From contig DAITAC010000034.1 of the NCBI GenBank assembly GCA_036824465.1, positions 1 to 38,075 on the forward strand: 38,075 nt of DNA, given 5' to 3'. Under the pieces are notes generated by a model. That model did no database searches and was not told where the DNA came from. It saw nothing but the letters and a program-made list of their open reading frames with translations. Position 1 is the first letter of the stretch; every line of letters begins with the position of its first letter. Below are positions 1 through 7,803 of this stretch, piece after piece. This DNA comes from JAKOQB01 sp036824465. Its GTDB lineage: Bacteria > Pseudomonadota > Gammaproteobacteria > Burkholderiales > Burkholderiaceae_F. The translations under genes were made by a program, and so were the position numbers.

Positions 1-228
1 ACGCACGGATAGTCGCTGAGATACGGTGCCGTGTGCAGCCCGGTCGACGAGTAAAAGACCCTCGGCACGGTCAAGATCACACCGTTCCCGATCACCATGG
101 CGGGCGCGCGCCTCGGCGTGCGCATTGATCCTCCCAGGTTGCGACAGCGCACGATGGAACTGCTGGCCGGAATCGGCTACGGTGCAAAGCAGATCGAGGC
201 ATTGCGCGACACGCGCGCAATTGCCTGA
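1..228 (+). pseudogene. C-terminal fragment of a CaiB/BaiF-type CoA-transferase, frame broken
   Basis: The frame ending in TGA at 226-228 reads like the C-terminus of a class III (CaiB/BaiF) CoA-transferase. A Gly-Thr-Val stretch is followed by PPRLRQRTMELLAGIGYG and KQIEALRDTRAIA, matching the family's usual ending (Pro-Pro, then Leu-Gly-Tyr, then Ile-x-x-Leu-Arg). The same frame has in-frame stops at 10-12 (TAG) and 52-54 (TAA), so only 55-228 is open. Either the gene is decayed here or an indel lies near 50. CaiB genes often sit directly upstream of TctC/Bug receptor genes in Betaproteobacteria, which supports the call. The rest of the gene lies outside the window, so the lesion cannot be judged fully. 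Confidence 0.5.
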
Positions 229-262
229 GTCAGAATCGAATGCTGCCGATCAGGAGACACAG

Positions 263-1273
263 ATGAAGACAGAGGTGACCCGGACGCTCGCGAATCGCCG
301 CGTGACCTTGCAGCGGCTGATGGCGCTGACCGGCGGCGCCGCTCTCCTTGCGGCCCTCGGCCGCGCGCGTGCGCAGGTCGGCGAGAAAACGGTGCGCTTC
401 ATCCTGCCGAATGCGACCGGCTCCGGCATCGACGCGATCACCCGCGCCGCCCAGCCGGCGCTGGCGAAGGCGCTTGGCTACCCGGTGATCGTCGACAACC
501 AGCCGGGCGCCGGCGGCATCGTCGGCGTGCAGCAACTGGTGCGCGCTGCACCGGACGGCTTCACGTTGAGCATCGTGTCGAACAACCATGTGATCTACCC
601 TAGCGTCTACAAATCGGTGCCGTTTGACCCGATCAGTGACATCACGCCGATCGCCGTGATCGGCACCACGCCGGTCGTTCTGGTGGTCAATCCCAACAAG
701 GTAACAGCCAGGACCTCGCCGGAATTCATTGCGCTGCTGAAAGCCAGGCCCGACGCCTACAACTACGGATCGGGCGGCAACGGCACGATCCTGCATCTGG
801 CGAGCGAGTTGTTCCTCGACGAGGCCAAGGTCCAGGCGAAACACATTCCATACAAGGGCGTGGGGCCGATGGTCACTGACCTGATCGGCGGGCAGATTGA
901 CTTCGCCACCGTGGCGCTGCCGTCGGTGCAGGGTCAGCTCAAGGCGGGCACCCTGCGCGCGATCGGCGTGGCCACGGCCGAGCGCGTACCGGCGGCTCCC
1001 GAGATTCCCACCTTCGTCGAGCAGGGCCTGCCCGGGTACGTGATCGAGGCCTGGTTCGGTTTCATCGGGCCAAAAGGTCTGTCCGCGGGCGACGTCAAGC
1101 GCCTGCACGCGGCAGTGGCGACCGCATTCAATGCGCCCGACGTCCGCGAAGCGATGTCCAGGCAGGGCAACGTCATCAACGTCAGCACCGTCGAGTACGC
1201 CGGCCAGTTCTTCCGCAGCGAGCTGGCGCGCTATGCCAAGCTGGTCAAGAAAGCGGGCATCGAGCCGCAATAA
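263..1273 (+). CDS. TctC/Bug family tripartite tricarboxylate transporter substrate-binding protein
   Basis: Periplasmic solute receptor of the Bug (TctC) family, which binds small carboxylates. The open frame extends further upstream, but ATG 263 has a GGAG 8 bases before it and starts a signal peptide, giving 336 residues, normal for the family. The N-terminus has an Arg-Arg pair (NRRVTLQ), a hydrophobic core and an Ala-Arg-Ala-Gln end, so export may use Tat or Sec. Family signs are VRFILPNATGSGIDAITR, the DNQPGAGGIVG motif, and PYKGVGPMVTDLIGGQIDF about two thirds along. No TctA/TctB membrane partners are nearby, which is usual because Bug receptors are mostly orphans. The preceding CaiB remnant suggests the ligand may once have been an acid activated to CoA. 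Ligand unknown. Confidence 0.9.
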   Translation: MKTEVTRTLANRRVTLQRLMALTGGAALLAALGRARAQVGEKTVRFILPNATGSGIDAITRAAQPALAKALGYPVIVDNQPGAGGIVGVQQLVRAAPDGFTLSIVSNNHVIYPSVYKSVPFDPISDITPIAVIGTTPVVLVVNPNKVTARTSPEFIALLKARPDAYNYGSGGNGTILHLASELFLDEAKVQAKHIPYKGVGPMVTDLIGGQIDFATVALPSVQGQLKAGTLRAIGVATAERVPAAPEIPTFVEQGLPGYVIEAWFGFIGPKGLSAGDVKRLHAAVATAFNAPDVREAMSRQGNVINVSTVEYAGQFFRSELARYAKLVKKAGIEPQ

Positions 1274-1331
1274 CTGCCTTGCGGGCGAGCGGCTGCCGCT
1301 GGCAGTCAATCCACCGGATCGAGCAACTCAG

Positions 1332-1934
1332 CTATGCCTGCGCCACCCGCATCGCGTCGGCATCAAACGGAATCAGCGCCGCGTGCGGATCCACGTTCGG
1401 ATCAAGCCATGCGGCATAGCGATCCGCCGCGACAATGACCGGCATGCGGTCGTGAATCGACGCGAGCGCCGCGTTGGCATCGGTCGTGATGATCGTGTAG
1501 GTCTCGACACCTTCGCCCGACGCCGGATCCTTCCACCACTCCCACAGCCCGGCGAGCGCAAACAGCCGCTCATCCTTCAGCCCGATACGCCACTTGATCT
1601 TGTGGCCGGCGGGCCCGCTCCATTCGTAGAAACTGTTGACCGGCACCAGGCAGCGCCGCTTGCCGTATGCAGCGCGAAAGGATGGCGCGGAAGCAATCGT
1701 TTCCGCGCGTGCATTGATGCAGCGATTGCCGAACTTCAACTCCTTGGCCCAGATCGGCACCAGGCCCCAGCGCGCGAACACACATTCGCGGCCACCCTCG
1801 CGATCGAGCCGAACGATCGGATTCACCTGCGTCGGCCGCACATCGAGATTCGGCGCGAACTCCGGCACGCGCGGCACCGAGAACTTCGCCTTGATCGCAG
1901 CAGGATTGTCCGACAGGTCGTAGCGGCCGCACAT
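1332..1934 (-). CDS. SRAP-family abasic-site DNA-protein crosslink protein (YedK/HMCES type)
   Basis: 200-residue SOS-response-associated peptidase (SRAP) protein, the family of E. coli YedK and human HMCES. It forms a thiazolidine crosslink through Cys2 with abasic sites in single-stranded DNA and so protects them. The key residues are present: Cys2 right after the initiator Met (MCGRYDL), Asn74 in INARAET, Glu104 in FYEW and His161 in IHDRMP. Length is slightly under the usual 220-230. The gene ends convergently with the Bug receptor and is the last of three minus-strand genes, 16 bases after the small coiled-coil gene. No LexA-like box was recognised. Function is confident from the residues. 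Confidence 0.93.
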   Translation of the reverse strand: MCGRYDLSDNPAAIKAKFSVPRVPEFAPNLDVRPTQVNPIVRLDREGGRECVFARWGLVPIWAKELKFGNRCINARAETIASAPSFRAAYGKRRCLVPVNSFYEWSGPAGHKIKWRIGLKDERLFALAGLWEWWKDPASGEGVETYTIITTDANAALASIHDRMPVIVAADRYAAWLDPNVDPHAALIPFDADAMRVAQA

Positions 1935-1950
1935 CGTTCAGAGCCTTGCG

Positions 1951-2226
1951 TCAACGCGCCTGCTGTTGCAGCAGCAGGAGTTCGGACTGCATACGAACGT
2001 ACTCGTTCTGCAACCTCTGCTGTTCGATGCGCAGCTCGTTGGCTCGGCGTTCCATCTCGCGCAGTTCGGAATCGATGCGCCGGCGCGCCTCCTCGTTCTT
2101 CGACATCTCGATCTGCAGCCGTGCGATCTGCGCCTGCGCGGCTTCGGCTGTGGGCGCGCCCGGAGCGCGCTGCGCGAACACGGGCGCGGCGGCGAGAACG
2201 GTGAACGCGATGACAAGCGCACGCAT
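1951..2226 (-). CDS. Small secreted coiled-coil protein, function unknown
   Basis: 91-residue protein. Residues 1-18 form a signal peptide (MRALVIAFTVLAAAPVFAQ, cleavage likely at the Ala-Gln). The mature part is a single charged heptad-rich helix (about residues 30-88) with many Glu, Arg and Gln, ending in LLLLQQQAR, so it should be a periplasmic coiled coil. The start at 2226 is chosen because it begins the signal peptide and lies 10 bases after the stop of the ornithine cyclodeaminase gene; longer in-frame starts would destroy the signal. No specific family recognised. Its place between a cyclodeaminase and an SRAP gene gives no clear hint. Confidence 0.75.
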   Translation of the reverse strand: MRALVIAFTVLAAAPVFAQRAPGAPTAEAAQAQIARLQIEMSKNEEARRRIDSELREMERRANELRIEQQRLQNEYVRMQSELLLLQQQAR

Positions 2227-2236
2227 CGACGTCTGC

Positions 2237-3169
2237 CTACTGCATCCGCCGCCAGACCAGGTTGGCGAGCGCCACGTCTTCGAGCCCGATGCCGACCGAC
2301 TTGTAGAGCACGATGTCGCTCGCGCGCCGCTCGTAACGCGTGCCGTGCACAAGCAGCTTGCCGAGCTCGACGACGCGCCCCTGCTTCATTGCCTCGTCGA
2401 TGATTCCGATGCCAGCGCGCACGAACTCACCGGCTTCGGCCTGCGCCGCGGCAAGCCACTCGACCACAATCAGCTCGGCGCGCGCGAGCAATGTATCGTC
2501 GATCTCGCGCGCGGCCGGCTTGCTCGCGCCCGTCGCAGCAATGAACGCGCCCGGCCGCACCAGCGCGCCATCGAACAGTGGTTCGACCGCACGCGTGCAG
2601 GTGGCAATGACGTCAGCCTCGCGCGCCGCATGTGCCGCCTCGACGGCCTGCGCCGGCACGCCGAACTCGGTTGCGATCCAGTTGGCGAAATCAGGCGCGC
2701 CGGCACGACCGGACACGAGCACGCGCTCGAACGCGTGTGACAGCAGGAACGCTTCGGTATGCGCGCGGGCCTGCACGCCAGTACCGAAAATCGCCAGCGT
2801 GCGGCTGTCGCGCCGCGCCAGGCGCTGCATCGCCACGGCGCTCGCCGCCGCGGTGCGCAGGCGCGTGAGCTCGTTGGCCTCAATCGCGGCGAGCGGCGCG
2901 CCGGTGAGCGACGAAAACAACACGACCACGAAGTTGAACCGGCCGCCGACGGTGGCGTAAACCTTGGCGCCGACCACGCCGCTGGCGGGCAGGGACGCGC
3001 CAAGCGTGGAGAGCGTGACCGGCTGCGAATCGTGTGCGGCCGTTGCGCGCACCCGCGGCGCGATCGCACCAGTGCCGTTGCCAAACTGTTCGAATGCGGC
3101 CGCCATCGCGGCGATCGCTTCGCGCATCGTTACCACGCCGGCGACTTCCTCGTCGGTGATCAGGCGCAT
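2237..3169 (-). CDS. Ornithine cyclodeaminase / mu-crystallin family protein
   Basis: 310-residue NAD(P)-dependent member of the ornithine cyclodeaminase/mu-crystallin family. Members convert ornithine to proline, or act as imine reductases or amino-acid dehydrogenases. The start matches the family (LITDEEVAGVVTMREAIAAM). A Rossmann motif GTGVQARAHTEAF lies mid-protein. It is followed by ADVIATCTRAVEPLF and by GASKPAAREIDDTLLARA, the expected substrate/NAD region. Which substrate is used cannot be told from sequence. First gene of a probable three-gene minus-strand operon with the small coiled-coil gene and SRAP gene. The region upstream (3170-3327) holds no gene and no clear promoter. Confidence 0.88.
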   Translation of the reverse strand: MRLITDEEVAGVVTMREAIAAMAAAFEQFGNGTGAIAPRVRATAAHDSQPVTLSTLGASLPASGVVGAKVYATVGGRFNFVVVLFSSLTGAPLAAIEANELTRLRTAAASAVAMQRLARRDSRTLAIFGTGVQARAHTEAFLLSHAFERVLVSGRAGAPDFANWIATEFGVPAQAVEAAHAAREADVIATCTRAVEPLFDGALVRPGAFIAATGASKPAAREIDDTLLARAELIVVEWLAAAQAEAGEFVRAGIGIIDEAMKQGRVVELGKLLVHGTRYERRASDIVLYKSVGIGLEDVALANLVWRRMQ

Positions 3170-3327
3170 GCCGACTGGCTCCTTTTGATGGAGCCTTCAG
3201 CTTACCCCGCCTGCTGTGGCGCTACGCGCGTGCTGTGACTGTCCAGTGTGGCGAGCGCCGCGCAATCACGCGTCGCAACGGCGTCAGCCTCGAATAGCCG
3301 CATCGCCCGCAGCGACGCGATGTCGGT

Positions 3328-3828
3328 TCAGTCCTGAATCCACGGCAGTCCCGCCCGCCGCCAGCCGTTGATCTTGCCGCGCTGTTGCGTGACGTCGATC
3401 TGGCCTTCGAATCCTTCGAGCACGTTGTAGACGCGCTTGAAGCCGGACTCTACGGCCGCGAGCGCGGCGTCATCCGAGCGCACCGCACTGCGACATATGA
3501 ACAGCAGCGGCGCGTCGCGCCGTGCGACCTTGCCCAGCGACTGGACAAACGCCGCGCGCGGCAGCAAATCGAAGCCGCGCCACTCGATGTTGATCGAGCC
3601 CGGGACCCGGCCGACGAATTTGACTTCCGGTGAGGTACGCACATCGATGATCGTGGCGGCGCCCTGACGCAGCAACTGCCATGCCTCGGGTGGTGTGACG
3701 GCGCCGGCGTACTCGAGGTCGAACTCCAGCCGCCGCACCGCCGCCAGATCGAAGATCTGATCGGCGGTCAACGGCGCCGCGTCTGCTGCGTCGGTCTGGT
3801 CTGCAATGTCGCGGTGAGTGATGGTCAT
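3328..3828 (-). CDS. Rhodanese-like sulfurtransferase domain protein
   Basis: Single rhodanese domain of 166 residues, expected to be cytosolic. The active-site loop is CRSAVRS with Cys112 as persulfide carrier; DVRTSPEVKFVGRVPGSINIE is the classic first rhodanese motif. The C-terminus (FEGQ, GWRRAGLPW) is typical of the family. ATG 3828 is preferred over the upstream TTG at 3843 because a GGAG lies 5-8 bases before the ATG. About 30 residues of unassigned N-terminal sequence precede the domain. Flanking genes are not obviously linked to sulfur metabolism. A role as thiosulfate or 3-mercaptopyruvate sulfurtransferase cannot be distinguished. Confidence 0.88.
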   Translation of the reverse strand: MTITHRDIADQTDAADAAPLTADQIFDLAAVRRLEFDLEYAGAVTPPEAWQLLRQGAATIIDVRTSPEVKFVGRVPGSINIEWRGFDLLPRAAFVQSLGKVARRDAPLLFICRSAVRSDDAALAAVESGFKRVYNVLEGFEGQIDVTQQRGKINGWRRAGLPWIQD

Positions 3829-4044
3829 GGCGTTCTCCGGCAATTCGGTCGCCCGATTATCGGTGCCTGACCACCGCGGCTTAGGACCAAGTTTTCATAT
3901 GCGAAGAACGGCTGGTTCGATCGGCGCCGCAACAAACTTCTCGGATGCAGCTATGACGATGGTCAATCGGTCCGCGTGCACGGCCGGGCACTTCGCGACG
4001 AGTGCGCGCGCCCCGCGTCCAATACAGAGATTGCGCCCCGTCGC

Positions 4045-5070
4045 TTACGCAGCGTTTCCCTGCGCGTCGTCGGCGACCTTCAACACCAGCTTTCCAGTGT
4101 TCTCGCCCTTGAAGAGCTTGAGCAGCGCCTCGGGGAAGTTTTCCAGCCCGACGCTCACATCGGTGCGCGCCTTGAGTTTTCCCTGCGCCATCCAGCCCGC
4201 CATCTCGCGCGCCGCGAGGTGATAACGGTCGGCGTAGTCGAACACCACCATGCCCTTCATCATCGCGCGATTGACCAGCAGCGACAGGTAATTGCTCGGG
4301 CCCTTGACTGGTGCCGTGGTGTTGTACTGCGAGATTGCGCCGCAGATGATGACGCGCGCATTGCGCGCCAGCCGCGCGAGCACCGCATCAAGAATATCGC
4401 CGCCAACATTGTCGAAATAGACGTCGACACCTTTGGCGCAGTGCCGCTTCAATGCCGCGCCGACCTCCTCGTGCTTGTAGTCGATTGCGGCGTCGAAGCC
4501 CAGTTCGTCGACGATCCAGCGGCACTTGTCCTGCCCACCTGCAATACCAATCGCGCGACAGCCCCTGATCTTCGCAATCTGTCCAACGACCGTGCCGACT
4601 GCGCCGGCAGCGCCGGAGACGACGACGGTTTCACCCTCCTTCGGCTGACCGATGTCGAGCAGCCCGAAGTACGCGGTCATGCCCGGCATCCCAAGCGTGC
4701 CCAGGAACACCGGTAGCGGTGCGACGCGCGGGTCGACCTTGACTATGTCCTTGCCATCTGAAATCGCGTATTCCTGCACGCCAAATCCGCCGGTGACGTA
4801 GTCGCCGACCGCAAATTGCGGGAGATTCGATGCGATCACCTTGCCCGCCGCGCCGGCCCGCATCACATCCCCAAGCGCGACCGGCTTGATGTACGAGCGG
4901 CCCTCGTTCATCCAGCCGCGCATGGCGGGGTCGAGCGAGAGGTACAGGACCTTGACGAGTACTTCCTTTGCGCCGGGCTGTTTCACCGGCTCTTCGGTGA
5001 AACTCCAGTCATTGCGCTTGGGCAGCCCGACCGGGCGTGCGGCAAGACGAATCTGATGATTGATTGTCAT
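4045..5070 (-). CDS. NADP-dependent MDR oxidoreductase (CurA / leukotriene B4 dehydrogenase-like)
   Basis: 341-residue zinc-free medium-chain dehydrogenase/reductase that reduces alpha,beta-unsaturated ketones or aldehydes with NADPH, like E. coli CurA and mammalian PTGR1. Evidence: N-terminal SLDPAMRGWM, the central LGMPGMTAYFGLLDIG, nucleotide-binding GAAGAVGTVVGQIAK (AxxGxxG), GIAGG and the specific FDNVGGDILDAVLARL. No zinc-ligand Cys cluster is present. The length matches the family. Transcribed alone, with 67 bases to the protease gene upstream. Physiological substrate unknown; detoxification of reactive enones is the usual inference. Confidence 0.92.
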   Translation of the reverse strand: MTINHQIRLAARPVGLPKRNDWSFTEEPVKQPGAKEVLVKVLYLSLDPAMRGWMNEGRSYIKPVALGDVMRAGAAGKVIASNLPQFAVGDYVTGGFGVQEYAISDGKDIVKVDPRVAPLPVFLGTLGMPGMTAYFGLLDIGQPKEGETVVVSGAAGAVGTVVGQIAKIRGCRAIGIAGGQDKCRWIVDELGFDAAIDYKHEEVGAALKRHCAKGVDVYFDNVGGDILDAVLARLARNARVIICGAISQYNTTAPVKGPSNYLSLLVNRAMMKGMVVFDYADRYHLAAREMAGWMAQGKLKARTDVSVGLENFPEALLKLFKGENTGKLVLKVADDAQGNAA

Positions 5071-5137
5071 TGGGAAATGCGGTGGGGAATCGGGACGCGG
5101 CCAGTCTACGGCAACGCCGCCGTGCGCCGTGCAAGCG

Positions 5138-6151
5138 TCACGCGCTGGCGTCGAGCGGCGTCAGCGTCAAGTGCAGCAATCGATTACGGCGCACGATGCG
5201 CAGCACGCTGAGTCTGCCGATGCGCGACGCATCGAGCAGGCGTTGCAGGTCATCGATCCCGGCAACGATGGTCCCATCAAGTCCAACGACCAGGTCGCCA
5301 TCTTCCAGCCCTGCCGAGTGTGCCGGGCTTCCTGGCTGCACCTCCTGGACCCGCACGCCGCTCGCCTGTTCGAGCGTTAGCGCGCGCTGCAGGACGCGCG
5401 GCAACGGTGCGGTCGCGCCGCCGACTCCGATGAACGCACGCCGCACACGGCCATGCGCGAACAGTTGTCCCACCACCCAGCGCGCGGTGTCGATGCCGGT
5501 GGCAAAGCAGATCGCCTGCGCGCCGGGAATGATCGCGGTGTTGACGCCGATCACGTCGCCCGTCGAATTGCAGAGCGGTCCGCCGGAGTTGCCAGGGTTC
5601 AGGGCCGCATCGGTCTGGATCACGTCGTCGATCAGGCGCCCGCTTTGCGAACGCAGCGAACGGCCAAGTGCAGAGATCACGCCGGCGGTCACGGTGTTCT
5701 GGAAGCCCAGCGGATTGCCGATCGCCACCGCGATCTGGCCCACGCGCAATGCGCGCGAGTGACCAAGGCTGACGGTGGGCAGATCGTGACCGCCGACGCG
5801 AATCATCGCCAGGTCGGTATCGGGATCATCTCCGATCAGATCGGCATCGAACTCGCGCCCGTCCGCGAACGCGACGCGGATGTGGCTCGCACCGTGTACG
5901 ACGTGGCTGTTTGTGAGCAGATAGCCGTCGGGCGTGAAAGTGAATCCCGAACCGGTGCCGCGCTGGGCACGCACTGAGCGCGGGCCCCGGGTCTTGCGCA
6001 CCGAAACGAACCCCACCGCCGGACCGACCCGTTCGACGACATCCACGATCGTGCGCGAATACGCATCGAGCAGTGGCGCCTCAACAGCAGGCGCGGCGGC
6101 TTGCGCAGAAAGGCCGCCGTTGGCGGCGACAAACTGAGGGCGTTCACCCAT
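5138..6151 (-). CDS. HtrA/DegP-like trypsin-fold serine protease with one PDZ domain
   Basis: 337-residue S1C serine protease. The catalytic triad is visible: His83 in LLTNSHVV, Asp113 in DTDLAMIRV and Ser189 in LNPGNSGGPL. A single PDZ domain follows at about residues 245-330 (SPAHSAGLEDGDLVVGLDG). Family DegP proteins are periplasmic, but this N-terminus (MGERPQFVAANGGLS) has no signal peptide or membrane segment and no better start is apparent, so it may be cytosolic or the start may be misjudged. It is divergent from the CbiX gene with only 50 bases between the starts. Expected substrates are misfolded proteins, but this is not shown. Confidence 0.9.
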   Translation of the reverse strand: MGERPQFVAANGGLSAQAAAPAVEAPLLDAYSRTIVDVVERVGPAVGFVSVRKTRGPRSVRAQRGTGSGFTFTPDGYLLTNSHVVHGASHIRVAFADGREFDADLIGDDPDTDLAMIRVGGHDLPTVSLGHSRALRVGQIAVAIGNPLGFQNTVTAGVISALGRSLRSQSGRLIDDVIQTDAALNPGNSGGPLCNSTGDVIGVNTAIIPGAQAICFATGIDTARWVVGQLFAHGRVRRAFIGVGGATAPLPRVLQRALTLEQASGVRVQEVQPGSPAHSAGLEDGDLVVGLDGTIVAGIDDLQRLLDASRIGRLSVLRIVRRNRLLHLTLTPLDASA

Positions 6152-6201
6152 GCGGCGCAGTTGGGCATGCGGCGCTGCTTTTCAAGTCGATAATCGACGC
6201 C

Positions 6202-6576
6202 ATGGCTGCATTACCCCGGAAGGCCGTGATCCTGTTCGCGCATGGTGCGCGCGATGCTCGCTGGTCGCTCACGCTGGGCGAGCTGGCGCAGCGGGTTCGG
6301 GCCCGCACGCCGGATGCGCACGTGGCACAGGCGTTCCTCGAGTTCCAGCCGCCGACGCTGGAAGAGACGATCCGCGAGGTATTGCACGCCGGCTGTACGC
6401 AGATCGACATCGTGCCGGTCTTCTGGGCCAGCGGTGGTCATATCGCGTACGACGTGCCGCCACTGCTCGCAAATCTGCGGACGCGCTACCCGATGATCGA
6501 ACTGCGCCTGCTTCCAGTGCTGTCGGAACTGCCAGGCATGCTCGATTTCATTGCCGACGCCGTCGTCCAGCGGTAG
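6202..6576 (+). CDS. cbiX: Short-form CbiX/SirB sirohydrochlorin chelatase
   Basis: 124 residues with a single CbiX domain, about half the length of two-domain SirB/CbiX proteins, as in the small CbiX forms. It would insert cobalt (for cobalamin) or iron (for siroheme) into sirohydrochlorin. Metal-binding candidates are His14 in ILFAHGARD and His80 in ASGGHIAYDVP, with Glu47 in FLEFQPP also conserved in the family. Start ATG 6202 immediately begins the domain; earlier in-frame codons add an unrelated tail. Seven bases separate it from the following lipoprotein gene, so they may be cotranscribed. No other cobalamin or siroheme genes lie in the window. The metal used cannot be decided. Confidence 0.88.
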   Translation: MAALPRKAVILFAHGARDARWSLTLGELAQRVRARTPDAHVAQAFLEFQPPTLEETIREVLHAGCTQIDIVPVFWASGGHIAYDVPPLLANLRTRYPMIELRLLPVLSELPGMLDFIADAVVQR

Positions 6577-6583
6577 AGCCTCC

Positions 6584-7594
6584 ATGAACTCGTCTTTGAG
6601 TCTGACGATGCGTACTGTCCTTGCGGCGACTGTGGTGGCCATCCTGGCGGGCTGTGCCGCGCGGCCGCCGTCATTGGAGGCGCGCGGCGGTCTTTCGTTC
6701 GCGCTGATCGGCGACATGCCGTACAGCACGCGCGAGGAGGGCTTGTTTGACTCGGTGATCGACACCATCAACGCCGATCCCTCGGTCAGCTTCGTGATGC
6801 ACGTCGGCGACATCAAGGGCGGCGGCGAGCCGTGCACCGACGCGCTGATCCGCGCGCGCTACGAGCAGTTGCAGCGCTTTCGCAGTGCGCTCATCTATAC
6901 GCCCGGCGACAACGAGTGGACCGACTGCCATCGCCCCGCCGCGGGTCGCTTCCATCCCCTGGAGCGGCTGGCGTTCGTCCGCTCACTTTTCTTCAGCGAT
7001 CCGCTGCGTACCAGCGGGCAGCGCCCGTTCGCAGTTGAGCCGCAGAGTGCGCAGGCTGGCTTCAACGAGTATGTCGAAAACACGCTGTTCGTGCGCGAGC
7101 GCGTGGTGTTCGCGACACTGCACATCATCGGCAGCGACAACGATCTCGAACCCTGGACCGGATTTGACGCGGCCGATACGCGTGCGTCGCCGCGTGCGGA
7201 CCGCCTCGCGGAGGTCGAGCGGCGCACCGCGGCCGCGCTGGAGTGGCTCGATCACGCCTTTGCGCGCGCGCGCGTGATTGATGCAGCCGGGGTGTTCCTG
7301 ATGATGCAGGCGAATCCCCGCTTCGATCTTCCGCCTACGCATGCAGAGCGCATTCCTTTCGAGCCGCTGCTGCGGCGACTGCGCGAACGCGCGCTCGACT
7401 TCGCCAGGCCGGTCGTGCTGGCTCACGGCGACTTTCATGAACTGATCATCGATCAACCTTTCACCCGCGCAGCCGAAGGCAGGCCAGCGACCAACGTGAC
7501 GCGTGTTCAGACCTTCGGCAGTCCGCGCATCCGCTGGATTCGAGTGCGTGTCGATCCGGCGTCACCGGCATTGTTCACCTTCGAGCCGAAGTAG
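6584..7594 (+). CDS. Metallophosphoesterase-like lipoprotein
   Basis: 336 residues. The N-terminus is a lipoprotein signal with lipobox LAGC (Cys24), so the protein should be anchored in the outer or inner membrane facing the periplasm. The body follows the calcineurin-like phosphoesterase layout: Asp44 in LIGDMPY, Asp76 in HVGDIKGG, Asn110 in PGDNEW, and a late AHGDFH with His281 and His285. These would bind two metals. The usual GNHD block is replaced by GDNEWTDC, seen in a subgroup of uncharacterised proteins. Possible substrates are phosphomonoesters or diesters; none can be named. Follows cbiX by seven bases; ATG 6584 is used, although the Met eight residues later also fits the signal peptide. 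Confidence 0.8.
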   Translation: MNSSLSLTMRTVLAATVVAILAGCAARPPSLEARGGLSFALIGDMPYSTREEGLFDSVIDTINADPSVSFVMHVGDIKGGGEPCTDALIRARYEQLQRFRSALIYTPGDNEWTDCHRPAAGRFHPLERLAFVRSLFFSDPLRTSGQRPFAVEPQSAQAGFNEYVENTLFVRERVVFATLHIIGSDNDLEPWTGFDAADTRASPRADRLAEVERRTAAALEWLDHAFARARVIDAAGVFLMMQANPRFDLPPTHAERIPFEPLLRRLRERALDFARPVVLAHGDFHELIIDQPFTRAAEGRPATNVTRVQTFGSPRIRWIRVRVDPASPALFTFEPK

Positions 7595-7596
7595 CC

Positions 7597-7638
7597 GCGG
7601 CGCACTGAAGCGCAGCGCGGCGGCCACCGGTGCGCCGC
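7597..7638 (+). terminator. Inverted repeat after the phosphoesterase gene, possible terminator
   Basis: GCGGCGCAC (7597-7605) and GTGCGCCGC (7630-7638) are perfect 9-bp inverted arms with a 24-base loop, starting 2 bases after the stop codon at 7594. No T-run follows, so if it ends transcription it does so without the classic U-tract. Confidence 0.3.
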
Positions 7639-7803
7639 AAGGCCTCATGAAAACGGATGAGCGCCAGATGAGGAGCGGTATGTCGGAGCCGACGCGCTAC
7701 GACATCAGGAGCTATGTATTACGGATGAATCTCGATAGGCTGACGCTCACTCATTTGCAAAAAGATGGAGCGCCGCGCAACTCGCGCATCCATGGGAGAC
7801 AGC

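Noticed and set aside
230..1309. Long open frame antisense to the Bug receptor gene
   Set aside because: Arg/His/Asp-rich translation with no family similarity; it is the mirror of a well supported gene in GC-rich DNA.
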